The position numbers were made by a program, and so were the translations under genes. From NCBI GenBank assembly GCA_023139045.1, contig JAGLOJ010000082.1, positions 25,868-89,867 of the forward strand: a stretch of 64,000 nt of DNA, read 5' to 3'. The first letter of the stretch is position 1. The number at the start of each line of letters is the position of its first letter. The notes under the pieces were generated by a model, which saw only the letters and a list, made by a program, of their open reading frames with translations, was not told the origin of the DNA and did no database searches. The stretch is from Candidatus Sabulitectum sp. GTDB lineage: Bacteria; Fermentibacterota; Fermentibacteria; Fermentibacterales; JCC-6. Of the stretch, positions 1-14,468 are shown piece after piece.

Positions 1-1
1 C

Positions 2-952
2 ACTTCCGAGGGAAGTCTTCTGGGGTCTGTCAGAGAGAAGAAATACTCCGGCAGCCTTCTCAGCTCAACAACAGTGGATCTTGAAAGTCTTGCTTTGCAG
101 GCTGTTGTTCTCGTCGTTCAGCGAAGTCTCAATGAAATATTTCCTTATGAGTTTACATTTACAGTTACTGACGGTCCGGTATTCAGCTTCCCCATGGGTA
201 CAGACAATGGCATAGATAAAGGGATGGTGTTCTCAGTTGTTGCCTTGTCACAGGGTGTTCCACGTTCTTCAGAGGAGTATCGCCAGTTGAGCAGCCATGG
301 CATCCTTCAGATTACAAGTTCCAGCGAGAATTCCGGTGAAGGCAGGCTGATTGCCGGCAATCTGGTAGAGGGTGCCAGGGTAACGGCAGTGGAAAATTCC
401 ACTCCGGGTCTTCTTTCTCTTTCATATGCGGTGCTGCCTACCGAGGTAGTTCCAGGTGATAACCTCAGCGGTGAAGAGGCCGAAACCTCCAGGCTTGTCA
501 ACCAGGCTGAGTTCACCGGGGGAACATGCAAGTGGGGATTCTCTCTCTCCGGTACTCTTTTCTCGGGAATAATGCCAAGAATGTCATCCATTGGCATCAG
601 AGGCGAAATGGGAACAAGGCTTCCTCTTTCATCACCTTCTCTTGCGTTGAGGGCAGGCATCGGGTTTGAAGCCTGCTACCTCACCCAGAACACAAGAGCA
701 GACTCTATTTCGGCGTCAGCCAACACTGCCACTATTGCAGGAACGGCAAGTGTAAATCTTGAGTGGCTGTTCAGCAGCAGATTCGGCATTCATGCCGGCT
801 GCGTGGGCAGATTGGGATCATCGGCAGACAGTTGGAATGTAACTGACTGGCGAGGTTACACCAGAGATGCTCTTCCCGGAGAGCTCTACTATGCAGAGAT
901 CAAACAGTCAACTGTCAGCTTCTCTGCCGGACTCACGTACATGATTTATTAA
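2..952 (+). CDS. hypothetical protein, 5'-truncated by window edge
   Basis: Frame stays open from base 2 through the called start at 74 to the stop at 952; C-terminus looks like an outer-membrane/beta-rich domain. Confidence 0.6.
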   Translation, partial: TSEGSLLGSVREKKYSGSLLSSTTVDLESLALQAVVLVVQRSLNEIFPYEFTFTVTDGPVFSFPMGTDNGIDKGMVFSVVALSQGVPRSSEEYRQLSSHGILQITSSSENSGEGRLIAGNLVEGARVTAVENSTPGLLSLSYAVLPTEVVPGDNLSGEEAETSRLVNQAEFTGGTCKWGFSLSGTLFSGIMPRMSSIGIRGEMGTRLPLSSPSLALRAGIGFEACYLTQNTRADSISASANTATIAGTASVNLEWLFSSRFGIHAGCVGRLGSSADSWNVTDWRGYTRDALPGELYYAEIKQSTVSFSAGLTYMIY

Positions 953-998
953 ATCAGGATTGCAACTCTACAGAGCAGAGACTCCGATTTTGAGAGAG

Positions 999-1031
999 CA
1001 GCCCCCGCCTTTCGGCAGGGGCTGGTATGTT
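999..1031. repeat. 33-bp hairpin element, copy 1
   Basis: cagcccccgcctttcggcaggggctggtatgtt, identical to 6699-6731; stem CAGCCCCCGCC/GGCAGGGGCTG with a TTTC loop; lies between convergent genes. Confidence 0.7.
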
Positions 1032-1069
1032 ATACCTGTGATTATTCAGTGATTGCTGCTTTTTTGCGG

Positions 1070-4000
1070 TTACCTCACAATCACCTTTGCAGTAAAGGTT
1101 GCAGTGTCATCGGACTCTACCATAATCAGGTAGACTCCTGTGGGAACAGTGTTCCCTGAAGAAGAACATCTGTTCCACAGAATTTCACCAGTGGAGGATG
1201 TGCTGCGCCAGATGTTTCTTCCCGAGAGATCGAATACACTCACAGAGATGGGTGAACCGGATTCAACGGCAGCAATCCGATAGCCGCCTGAAGTACTTCT
1301 TTGAATCTCAATCAAAGCTGAGTTTCCTTCAGGTGAAGAGCCAAACACTTCAATCTCGGTTGCTCCGGCAACATTGTAAACACGAACATACCTTGCCCTG
1401 CCGGAGTTAACGGTGCAGAAACTTCTTCCATCAACTGCAAGCTCATAGCGGGGAGAGGCGGCAAGCGGCAGATCAGCCCCTGTTACTACGAGATCGTCAA
1501 CCTGGAATACATCACCCAGATCAATCTCAACACAGTTAGAAGAACCGGATGGGATGTAAACTGCGTCATACTCTCCATCGGTAAGTATTCTGCAGTTGTT
1601 TCTCTGCCCCGACTCAATAAGGGGGGGCGAACTTGTACCTGATGCGATTACAGCATGTGAACGCGAGTTCGGTACCGCAGCGGAATGCATAATCTCACTC
1701 ACCGGACATCCCCTCGCGATGTTGTCGGATGCAAGTAATTGAAGTTTAATCCAGTCAGTTAACTCCGATTCGTTCACCCCGTCCCACGCACTTATCCGGT
1801 AAGCGACAACAGGGAAGAGGGATATCAGCTGAATAACATCGGTGTAGTTCCCAACTCCGGCACTGACGGTGCCAACCAGCTCAACGGGGCGGGGTGGTAT
1901 CATGCGGTAGATTCTGTAGCTGATAACATCAGCCGGTGGGATTGGACTTGGAGTGTAGGAAGGATCGTTTACAGATAGAGTCCACTCCAGGTCAACAGTG
2001 AAAAAAGAACCAGCCAGTTCACCAGAACCTACAAAATCAGTGGGATATGCCGGTGCAATTGTATCTGTCGGGAAGTACCCGGTGTTCATCGCATCATGCT
2101 GAAACTGCGGCCATGGGAGGTAGGTGAATGCAGAGTTGTCGGCCATTTCGTAACAGTGAATAACACTGTTGTTCTGTTCGCCGAAGAGAATCTCAAGTCT
2201 GCCATCCCCGTCAATATCTCCCAGTGCAGGTTGTCCCGAAAGGGCATTGACAGTGGATACCGTAACCGGGAAACCACTTGCATGACTACCGTCATGGTTG
2301 ATTACATGCAGTTTGCCGTCTTTGCCTGCAATTATCAGTTCAAGCATACCATCCAAATCAATGTCACCTATACTGATGCCATCGTCAGTCCATGTACCCA
2401 GATTAACCGGGAAACCACTGAGGCTGTTACCTGTGGGCCCATCCCAGCAGTAGAGCATTCCTCCCTGACTGGAAACAACGATGTCATTGAACCCGTCTTG
2501 ATTAATATCAGCTATTGAGGCACCTGCATGGACACCTCCGCTTATAGCTTTGGGGTACTGAATGATTCCAGTGGAACCGTCCAGCACCTTGATTGAGTTA
2601 CTTCCCTGAGTAGCTCCCACAACGATTTCCATAGCTGCATCCGTGTCAAGATTTCCTGCAACCAGGGCACCGAAGATTACCGTTCCATCCAAGTCAGTAC
2701 TCCATTGCGGTTCTCCATCAGAGGCATTTAAGCAGTATAGCGTGCAAAAACTATCTGTTTGGTATTTGTGCCAGTTAGTCACAGCCAGAACTTCAAGGTC
2801 GCCTATACCGTCTGCATCGCATAGAGTTGCGGTTGCGGAAACAGATTCATCATTACCCCAGTTAGTTGACCAGAAACTGTCGCCATTATTATACCTGCCA
2901 AAGAAAGTCAGTGGAAAAGGAATAAATGGATCAAGAAGTGTCTCGCGCCCCATAACAAATTCGTTGTTGCCATCTCCATTAAAGTCTCCAGCTACAGGAG
3001 AGCTTAGTGCGAAAAATCCCGCATATTCTCCTGGGAAGATTGCTGACCATGGACTGATATCAGAGCCTGTGTATGTAAATCCGTTGCATCCGGTAGGATT
3101 TACAGCGATTATCTCAGGATTAGAGGATTCATTGCCTGTGAGATTGACTACAGCGGGAGATGCCCAAACCACTGGATCACCTGCACTCCAATTCCCGGAA
3201 ACAGGCCATCCAGACATTGAGCTGCCGTCATCATCAAGCACATCAACCCATCCGTCTGCACTTTGAATGATAACATCAAGATCACCATCAAGATCAATAT
3301 CAGCCAACTTGGGTGACCCCAATACCTGATCGTGAACTGGAGCAGACCATTCGAGTTCAGTTTCAAAATTGAGACTGAGGTTATGATGAGTGTCATGGGA
3401 AGGCCCCGGTACAGTTCCTGCGCCTTCTGGATCCATAAGATCCAACCCATCAGTATCGGATGCACTAACAGAAAGAATATAGGAGCCATCAACTTCAACT
3501 GCTGGTAAGGTAACTTCTCCGATCCAGGTATCATTTGGAACAACAGAACTGCTCCATTCACCATTACCTACAGAGAGAGGGCCGAGAATTGCTGAGATTG
3601 AGCTCGTTGTCATTGATTCCGAGAATGATAGAATTACCTGCAATTCTGCTCCGGCATCAACCTGTTCATTGACAGTAGTATCGAGATCCGCAGAAAGATC
3701 GTTGGGTATCCACTCGGCGTGGTAGAAAATCTGATCAGTAACGGCATCCAATATGGCTACTTTGCGGAGGGCGGGGGAGAAGTTGTGGAGTTCGCAGGGG
3801 ATACTGACGTCAAAGGTAACTTCTGGGTTGGGAGGAAGATCGTTTACATGGGCATAGCAGGTAACATCAATACTGTATGAACCGTCCGGGTACTCGGCAA
3901 GAACAGGATTGATAGTTGTTTCATTGAGATATGCATAGTTTTTGTTGGTTCGCCAGGAGTTTTCTTCAATGTTGTCGATTCCAAGGTTTTCCCAGCCTTG

Positions 4001-4975
4001 TGCATCTCCGCAGTTGGTGAGGCACATTAAGGGAGCTCTATTCCCCCCAAACATATCCCACATTCGATGTCTAAAGTAGAACATTCCAGCTTCTTCATCA
4101 TCATAACTAAGCGTGCAATCAAAATTGACTACATAATTCTGTGAGAGAATATTCGGTCCCGATACCTCATCTCTTACTAATTCCCAAAAAACTCGTTCAG
4201 GATTACAGTTGGTAGAATCTTCTGGAACAGAACCCATGCCAACTCCCTGAAGAGTAACTCCAAAGAAAAGATCGACATTTCCGTCAATGAAATTACTTGG
4301 TTTACTAAGTGCTTCAACTTCAGAAATACTCCATCCATCCCAGTTGCTGGAGAGGTTTTCCGGTAGAATGAGGAACTTGTATGCCGTAGGATATTCCTCA
4401 GGATTGAACTGCCAGTAATCAGAACCTTCCGGTTCTTCGACTTCTCCCGATGGAACTGAGCCAAAATAATCCAAGGGATTAGCCAGACCAATACCAATAT
4501 CCCAAACTTCTCCCCAGGCAAAATGAAGGTGATTCGGTCCAATTAAGTCGGGATCCATTACTTGTATTAAATCACCTTTGCTTATTTCCTCACCGAGATA
4601 CCAGACTTTGCCGTCGGGATTGGCTTGATCAAGGGATTCAAGATGACCGTATATCCATCCATTGTCAGAAGACATTGTTGGGGCTATTACAATATCCCAA
4701 CCATCACTTGTTGGTATTTTGCGTCTTACGAAACCATCTTCCACACATCTGACATAATCACCGTTAACAGCTTCTGTGTTTTCGTCAATGTCAATTCCCC
4801 TGTGGTAGTCTCCCCATCCATTTGTAAACTCACCATAACTGGACATAAGAGTTTTTGCTTGTTTCATAGCTGTTGTATCACTGCCTACAGGCCATGGGAT
4901 CATTGAAGGAGAATTTGCTTGAGACAGGGAGGCAGAAAGAAGTAGAAGCACAATGAGTATTGAAAAATATTTCAT
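1070..4975 (-). CDS. secreted M23-family peptidase-like protein with FG-GAP/VCBS repeats and T9SS-type C-terminal sorting domain
   Basis: Signal peptide; M23 motifs YHRGID, GHL, NHLHF; repeated D.[DN].DG.xE/D[IV] FG-GAP motifs; C-terminus VSVFDLSGRNIWR...GNTVPTGVYLIMVES..TAKVIVR. Confidence 0.8.
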   Translation of the reverse strand: MKYFSILIVLLLLSASLSQANSPSMIPWPVGSDTTAMKQAKTLMSSYGEFTNGWGDYHRGIDIDENTEAVNGDYVRCVEDGFVRRKIPTSDGWDIVIAPTMSSDNGWIYGHLESLDQANPDGKVWYLGEEISKGDLIQVMDPDLIGPNHLHFAWGEVWDIGIGLANPLDYFGSVPSGEVEEPEGSDYWQFNPEEYPTAYKFLILPENLSSNWDGWSISEVEALSKPSNFIDGNVDLFFGVTLQGVGMGSVPEDSTNCNPERVFWELVRDEVSGPNILSQNYVVNFDCTLSYDDEEAGMFYFRHRMWDMFGGNRAPLMCLTNCGDAQGWENLGIDNIEENSWRTNKNYAYLNETTINPVLAEYPDGSYSIDVTCYAHVNDLPPNPEVTFDVSIPCELHNFSPALRKVAILDAVTDQIFYHAEWIPNDLSADLDTTVNEQVDAGAELQVILSFSESMTTSSISAILGPLSVGNGEWSSSVVPNDTWIGEVTLPAVEVDGSYILSVSASDTDGLDLMDPEGAGTVPGPSHDTHHNLSLNFETELEWSAPVHDQVLGSPKLADIDLDGDLDVIIQSADGWVDVLDDDGSSMSGWPVSGNWSAGDPVVWASPAVVNLTGNESSNPEIIAVNPTGCNGFTYTGSDISPWSAIFPGEYAGFFALSSPVAGDFNGDGNNEFVMGRETLLDPFIPFPLTFFGRYNNGDSFWSTNWGNDESVSATATLCDADGIGDLEVLAVTNWHKYQTDSFCTLYCLNASDGEPQWSTDLDGTVIFGALVAGNLDTDAAMEIVVGATQGSNSIKVLDGSTGIIQYPKAISGGVHAGASIADINQDGFNDIVVSSQGGMLYCWDGPTGNSLSGFPVNLGTWTDDGISIGDIDLDGMLELIIAGKDGKLHVINHDGSHASGFPVTVSTVNALSGQPALGDIDGDGRLEILFGEQNNSVIHCYEMADNSAFTYLPWPQFQHDAMNTGYFPTDTIAPAYPTDFVGSGELAGSFFTVDLEWTLSVNDPSYTPSPIPPADVISYRIYRMIPPRPVELVGTVSAGVGNYTDVIQLISLFPVVAYRISAWDGVNESELTDWIKLQLLASDNIARGCPVSEIMHSAAVPNSRSHAVIASGTSSPPLIESGQRNNCRILTDGEYDAVYIPSGSSNCVEIDLGDVFQVDDLVVTGADLPLAASPRYELAVDGRSFCTVNSGRARYVRVYNVAGATEIEVFGSSPEGNSALIEIQRSTSGGYRIAAVESGSPISVSVFDLSGRNIWRSTSSTGEILWNRCSSSGNTVPTGVYLIMVESDDTATFTAKVIVR

Positions 4976-4977
4976 GA

Positions 4978-6453
4978 CTATCTTCTTCCTGCAATGCTCA
5001 TTACTATAAATGAATTGCTCTTAATGCATCCTCCAACACCATACGAATTGGGACTGACAAGGATGAAACTTCCATTTGGTGAGACTTCTGCTGAAATGAG
5101 TCCGGTTACTCTTTCTTGACTTATTGTTTCAGAGAAGATTTCAGAATCACTGACATATACTCTTAATTCCAAATAGGATTCAGAGTCTCTCATTTCCCTT
5201 AATGTAGCAAGAGCGGTCACTATTCTTGAATTTGAACAGGAGACGAGTGTCTTGTCATTTGTACTTTCTCTTCTAGCCGTTTCTGGGTATACATATTCTG
5301 AACCACTATTCAAGTTTATTACTCTAGCTTTCGTCAATCCCCCTACACAAAAGAAGTTGCCATCAGGGCTGAAGGAGCAGTGTAATGTAGTCACATCCGT
5401 CCCAGTGTGTTCTGTTAGTAGAGTATTTTCACCTTCATAGCAGTTTACGACAGCACTGTAAGCCCCAGGGGCAAGTACCATGCAGGAGGCATATTGTCCG
5501 TCAGATGAGATTGGTGGTTTTCTCATGTATTCAAAATATCCGTCAAAAGGAATTCTTCTTAGAAATTGTCCATTTCTATCCATGATTTCTACAAAACTTG
5601 TGCCTGTGGATGGAGCCCCTTGCTTAAAAAATGCAAGTACATTTCCATCTGCACTAATCGTGCCACTATAAGCACCTATATCCTCAAAGGGAATTTCAAT
5701 GAAAGAGCCGTCAGGATATAAAAGACGTGCATAGTATTGATAATCAGACCTTCCAAATTCACCATTTAGTCCAGAAACATAGACACCAATGCTGGCATCC
5801 CTGGAAAGCGACATGCCGTTTTCCGCGATAGCAATGTTGCCGATTCTGCATCCATACGGGTTCATTATGTAGCCAGAATCGGTGAAACCAAAATCTGTTG
5901 ATAGAACAGGTCGGGCAACATCTTCAGGCGCATAAACTCCCTCTGGATCAACTATGAGATGCTCTCGCCAGTAGTACTCCCCCGGAAATATCTCATCAGC
6001 ATTGATGTGAAGAGGACTTCCTGCAGGGTTGAAGAAAGTATGAGTATTTTGAGCGATTGCCGCTCTGACTCTTCTGTCCAGCCAGTAGCGGTCTTCCCAG
6101 GGAATGGTTTCATCTTTGAGTGTTTCCTCAAGCCATGCCATGGGGTAAGCACCAGCTATAGAAGCTTCAAGTTCTTCGATTGTTACTGCTCTGAAGAGTT
6201 CTGTTACTTCAAAATCTTCATATTCGGTGAGGGGTGTTGTTGGAACACCTGAATCGGGGATGTATTTTTCTTCCCAGGCCTGTTCAGCAATAGAGTGCAT
6301 TCTGTCAATAAGCCCTGCACTGTATGCAGAGGATGCAAGCAGGAGCAGGATACCTGCCTGAAGTGTTCTGATACTTACTTTTTCCTTGACTCGGTTTCGC
6401 ATTCCATTCCTCCCTTTGTTATGCTGTCGGGAAAACTCGCTCCAGAATATCAA
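4978..6453 (-). CDS. exported protein with WD40/TolB-like repeats, hypothetical
   Basis: 491-aa ORF with repeats such as SADGNVLAFF, SSDGQYASCMV, SPDGNFFCVGG, SPNGSFILVS. Confidence 0.6.
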   Translation of the reverse strand: MIFWSEFSRQHNKGRNGMRNRVKEKVSIRTLQAGILLLLASSAYSAGLIDRMHSIAEQAWEEKYIPDSGVPTTPLTEYEDFEVTELFRAVTIEELEASIAGAYPMAWLEETLKDETIPWEDRYWLDRRVRAAIAQNTHTFFNPAGSPLHINADEIFPGEYYWREHLIVDPEGVYAPEDVARPVLSTDFGFTDSGYIMNPYGCRIGNIAIAENGMSLSRDASIGVYVSGLNGEFGRSDYQYYARLLYPDGSFIEIPFEDIGAYSGTISADGNVLAFFKQGAPSTGTSFVEIMDRNGQFLRRIPFDGYFEYMRKPPISSDGQYASCMVLAPGAYSAVVNCYEGENTLLTEHTGTDVTTLHCSFSPDGNFFCVGGLTKARVINLNSGSEYVYPETARRESTNDKTLVSCSNSRIVTALATLREMRDSESYLELRVYVSDSEIFSETISQERVTGLISAEVSPNGSFILVSPNSYGVGGCIKSNSFIVMSIAGRR

Positions 6454-6698
6454 CCTGATATCAGATCACTTCCAGTCACAGAAACTCTTTCATTTTGCTC
6501 CTTTCCTGTAGTATTGCCCTTTAACTGAGATAAGACCAGTGCGGTTTGGCGAGTTGTTGTGATTTTACCGTGAGCATCAGCGAGTATAGGGGGGGGGCAA
6601 TGGAAAATGTCAACAGCAATTCAATCAGTCTCGTTCTGCTGAAGTTCATTTTCTTCGATTTCAAATGATAGGCAGTCTTGATACGGGGTTAAAGCAAC

Positions 6699-6745
6699 CA
6701 GCCCCCGCCTTTCGGCAGGGGCTGGTATGTTTTTTTGTGATACTG
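6699..6745. terminator. hairpin element copy 2 followed by T-run
   Basis: 6699-6731 identical to 999-1031, followed by a T-run on the + strand; sits between two minus-strand genes. Confidence 0.5.
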
Positions 6746-6769
6746 CTTTATGCTTCTGTAACGACAGGA

Positions 6770-7468
6770 TTATTCTTCGATATGCTTCCAGGGTCCGTTT
6801 GCCATTCCGCGTTCCCAGATGATTTCCATGATAGACCAGGTTGAAACTGCAAATATCAAACCTGCTATCATTCCCGCGAATTTGGTTCCTATCAGGGCTC
6901 CGGCTACGATTGCACCACCTGAAATTGCCGCCATGACCAGCAGGAGAAGTGTTGAAGCAAAGGAAGTTGCACCCCATTTGTGGATGAAGCGGATCCTTGT
7001 CAGGTGAGTTCCCCAGGCCAGGAGCGGATATCCGATAAAGCCCAGAATAGGAATTGGAATACCGGGTATCAGGAAGACCATTATCAGCCAGGCGACAGTA
7101 GTGAGCAGATAAATCCAGACTGCGTTTCTGGCATGAGATCTATACCAGCCCAGATGCTCTGCTATCTCTCCCAGCGATGTCCAGATGAACACTCCGCCAA
7201 CTACTCCCAGGAATAATTTGTGAGTAAGCTCTTTAAGGAAAAAGGCGACGGCCAGAGATCCTGCAGCCAGCGCGGCCAGGACGATAAAAGAGATCAGGGG
7301 AAAACTGCTGAAGCGCTCTTTGCAGCTGGTAAAGAACCTCGCTCCAAGGAACTGGATCAAAAGAAATACCGCCACTGCGTAAAAAGAAAACAACAATGCT
7401 GATGTAGCATTTGGTTCCTGTACCGGCTGGGCGTTGACTGCCAGTGCCAGTATGTTAAATAATTCCAT
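6770..7468 (-). CDS. multi-pass membrane protein, hypothetical
   Basis: 232-aa ORF with multiple hydrophobic segments. Confidence 0.65.
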   Translation of the reverse strand: MELFNILALAVNAQPVQEPNATSALLFSFYAVAVFLLIQFLGARFFTSCKERFSSFPLISFIVLAALAAGSLAVAFFLKELTHKLFLGVVGGVFIWTSLGEIAEHLGWYRSHARNAVWIYLLTTVAWLIMVFLIPGIPIPILGFIGYPLLAWGTHLTRIRFIHKWGATSFASTLLLLVMAAISGGAIVAGALIGTKFAGMIAGLIFAVSTWSIMEIIWERGMANGPWKHIEE

Positions 7469-7541
7469 TAATGCCGCCTTTCCAGATGTCGGAAACTAAG
7501 TAAATTTTGACGGTAGTCAACCCTGTGGGAATGAGGGTACA

Positions 7542-11524
<3,983 letters not shown>

Positions 11525-11627
11525 GTGCCTCAGAACGCTTGACATGGAGTATTGTCTCTCGTGGAAAATGGAAAATGCAGCGGGAGACAGCCCAGGCTGT
11601 TGAGAATACCTGTTTGCGTGATTCGTC

Positions 11628-13235
11628 TTACTCCATTTCCTGCTGAAGCGCTTGTGTGTGCAGGATGATCCGATCCTCTAAGTTATAGGACAGTGAGATC
11701 TTGAGAGCTTCCATTCTTGCATGTACTGAAATACTCGATCCAGGCGGTGAAGCCTCTGCTGCCTGCTCAAAAAGAGTGAGTGCAAGAATGCAATTACCCA
11801 TGTTGTATGCCTTTGCTGCTCTGCTGTAAAGATAGCTTCCCTCAGTAACTTCAGGTATCGGCCAGATCATTCCGGGTACCATAAGAATGATTGCCGTAAG
11901 AATTGCAGCAAGCGCCATTTTCCAGTCAGTGGTTTTCAGCCTTTGGAATAGGAAACTCAATCCGGAAGATGAAATTGCAAGAGTGACGGATACAGCTGGA
12001 AGCCAGTACCTCTCTGAATGCACAAAGCCAAGAGAAGCTGCCAGAGCGACAAGAACAGGTAGCGCAAGAATTCTGTTTCTTCTGCTGAAAACAAGAAATG
12101 GAATCACTCCGGCTGCAATAAATGCTACGAGAATATACCTTGGAAGGAGCAGATGTTTTAAAGATTTATCGTTTTTAATGTCTCTTGTCAGATCAAAGTA
12201 TGTATCATAGGGCCTGTATCCAAAGAATCCTCCCAATTTTACTCCCAGCAGTTTGAATTCCCCCGCAGGGTTGCTCAATATCCAGCTTGTTGCTTTTTGC
12301 ATCCAGAAAGTATTTGCTTCCGAAGGGGTTTTTGCTCCGTTTTCGGCGGCAACTCTTGCTGCCACCTGGTGGATATCTTCTGCCGGGTTTTCGATAAGGT
12401 CATATTCAGCTATTGGAGGTCCGTAACCGGAAGCTCCATCAGAATGTCCCAGAACCAGATTCAGACCTGTTGATGATGCGAATGGGGTGAATTCACCCCC
12501 CTGTGATGAGTGGTATATACACAGAATAAAGAGTGGAAGAAGAAGACCTGACAACATGAATGCAGAAGAAGTGTACTGTTTCCTTTTGATTGACCCGATA
12601 AGAGAGAAGAGCCCCAGAAGAATGAAGGGGGGACGAAGTCCTGTGATCAGACCCGACACAAAACCCCGGGCAAAGGAATTTGTTTTTGAATCCTTCCGGT
12701 TCATTTCCTGAAGGGCCCAGGCAGGTATCAGAAGTGACAGAAGAGCCAGAGGTAGAAGAGTCATTTCATAGAAAGCTGCCGGGGCATAGAACAGCCATGT
12801 GACAGCACCGATGCAGGCAAGAAATTTAGAAGCTTCAGATCTGAGCGAGATTGCGTAAACAAAGAATGCAGAAGTAATGCCCATTGCTGTTTGCAGAATG
12901 AATACAAGAGTGTTGCTGATACCGAGAGCATAGAGAGGAGCCAGCAGCAGAATATAGAGCGGACTTGCATAGGAAAATGCATTATCTGTAGCGGCTCCGC
13001 TGAAGAGGGATCTGGCGCACTGCTCAAATCTGGCAGCCGCAAGGGTTGGAAAGTAAGTAAGTGCAGTTTCAGAAGATGAAGAAATGAAGGAAACAAGATG
13101 AGGAATTCTGGTAACCAAACCTGCTGTCAGGATAATACTCAGCCATAGAATATTACTGCTGATGAAAGCTCCGGATAACCGTTTCTCCATTTTCTCAATT
13201 CTTTTCTCTCGGAATACAAAACAGCGCCGCATCAA
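11628..13235 (-). CDS. membrane glycosyltransferase-like protein (GT39/PMT-like)
   Basis: 535 aa polytopic membrane protein with soluble C-terminal tail. Confidence 0.5.
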   Translation of the reverse strand: MMRRCFVFREKRIEKMEKRLSGAFISSNILWLSIILTAGLVTRIPHLVSFISSSSETALTYFPTLAAARFEQCARSLFSGAATDNAFSYASPLYILLLAPLYALGISNTLVFILQTAMGITSAFFVYAISLRSEASKFLACIGAVTWLFYAPAAFYEMTLLPLALLSLLIPAWALQEMNRKDSKTNSFARGFVSGLITGLRPPFILLGLFSLIGSIKRKQYTSSAFMLSGLLLPLFILCIYHSSQGGEFTPFASSTGLNLVLGHSDGASGYGPPIAEYDLIENPAEDIHQVAARVAAENGAKTPSEANTFWMQKATSWILSNPAGEFKLLGVKLGGFFGYRPYDTYFDLTRDIKNDKSLKHLLLPRYILVAFIAAGVIPFLVFSRRNRILALPVLVALAASLGFVHSERYWLPAVSVTLAISSSGLSFLFQRLKTTDWKMALAAILTAIILMVPGMIWPIPEVTEGSYLYSRAAKAYNMGNCILALTLFEQAAEASPPGSSISVHARMEALKISLSYNLEDRIILHTQALQQEME

Positions 13236-13260
13236 GTGATACGGCGCTGTCCAGTCTCTC

Positions 13261-14349
13261 TTAGTTCTTTGCCTTGAAGTCGTTCATGAAGTCAACAAGG
13301 GCAGAAACTGATTCGTAGGAAACTGCATTGTATGTGGAAGCACGGCATCCGCCAACAGAGCGGTGCCCCTTGAGACCGAGGAGGTCTTTTTCTGCGCCTT
13401 CAAGGATGAACTTCTTCTCGAGTTCTTCCGTGGGAAGACGGAAGGTGACATTCATGAAGCTTCTGCTGGCAACATCCTGTACATGGGGCACATAATAGCC
13501 GTTGCTGTTGTCCATGGTTCCGTAAAGAAGATCTGCTTTTTTCTTGTTGATTGCAGAGATGCCCTCAAGGCCACCTTTCTCAAGTATCCACTCCATTACA
13601 AGGCCGACAATGAATACCGGAAGGCTCGGAGGGGTGTTGAACAGACTGTCCTTGGTAATGTGTGTTCTGTAGTTGACCATTGTGGGTATGTCTTCTCTTG
13701 CCTGGTCTGCAAAGCTCTTCTTTATGATGACTGCAACAGTTCCCGAAGGGCCGATGTTCTTCTGGGCACCTGCGTAGATCATGCTGAATTTGCTGAAATC
13801 CATCGGGTGGGAGAGGAAATCACTGGACATGTCGCAGATATGAGGTACGTCGCCAGTTTCGGGGAAACTCCACATCTCGGTACCGTAAATAGTGTTGTTG
13901 CTGGTGGTATGAACATAAGCAGCGCCCGGGGTCAGATTGAATTCTTTGGGTATGTAGGAGAAGAGCTTGTCTTCGCTTGAGGCGGCAACATTTACTTTTC
14001 CGAAGTACCTGGCTTCCTTGATGGCTTTTTTTGACCAGACGCCTGTGTTCACATAGTCAGCTGTCATACCCTCTTTGAGGAAGTTGAAAGGAATGTGAAA
14101 GAACTGGGAACTGGCACCGCCGCCTACGAACAGAACGGCATATTCATCGGGATTGAGCCCCATGATTTTAAGCATGTTGCTCTGAGCGCTCTTGAACATT
14201 TTATCAAAAGGTTTGGAACGGTGGGATATCTCCATGACCGACATACCCTGTCCGTCAAACTCGAGAACTCCCATTTCTGCTGCTTTTTTTACCACTTCGT
14301 AGGGAAGTGCTGCGGGTCCTGCAAAGAAGTTATGTACCCTGCGAGCCAT
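13261..14349 (-). CDS. serC: phosphoserine aminotransferase SerC
   Basis: MARRVHNFFAGPAALPYEV..., PLP-Lys region YAGAQKNIGPSG, C-terminal GHRSVGGCRASTYNAV; the ATG at 14349 preceded by GGAGG-like RBS is a better start than 14445. Confidence 0.95.
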   Translation of the reverse strand: MARRVHNFFAGPAALPYEVVKKAAEMGVLEFDGQGMSVMEISHRSKPFDKMFKSAQSNMLKIMGLNPDEYAVLFVGGGASSQFFHIPFNFLKEGMTADYVNTGVWSKKAIKEARYFGKVNVAASSEDKLFSYIPKEFNLTPGAAYVHTTSNNTIYGTEMWSFPETGDVPHICDMSSDFLSHPMDFSKFSMIYAGAQKNIGPSGTVAVIIKKSFADQAREDIPTMVNYRTHITKDSLFNTPPSLPVFIVGLVMEWILEKGGLEGISAINKKKADLLYGTMDNSNGYYVPHVQDVASRSFMNVTFRLPTEELEKKFILEGAEKDLLGLKGHRSVGGCRASTYNAVSYESVSALVDFMNDFKAKN

Positions 14350-14468
14350 TACTGCCTCCATTTGAATAAAGACCTTTGTGGATGAACCTGCCCGTGGGAT
14401 ACCCATGGGCAACGAATACCGGAACCATACTGAAAGAAGTACCATTTCTGCAATAGCTGAATCGTCGG

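Noticed and set aside
6589-6597. G-homopolymer tract (about 9 G) as a phase-variable switch
   Set aside because: Intergenic and more than 100 nt from either gene; could be chance or an assembly artefact, with no variation data
13363-13980. 205-aa ORF antisense to serC
   Set aside because: Shadow of a confident serC
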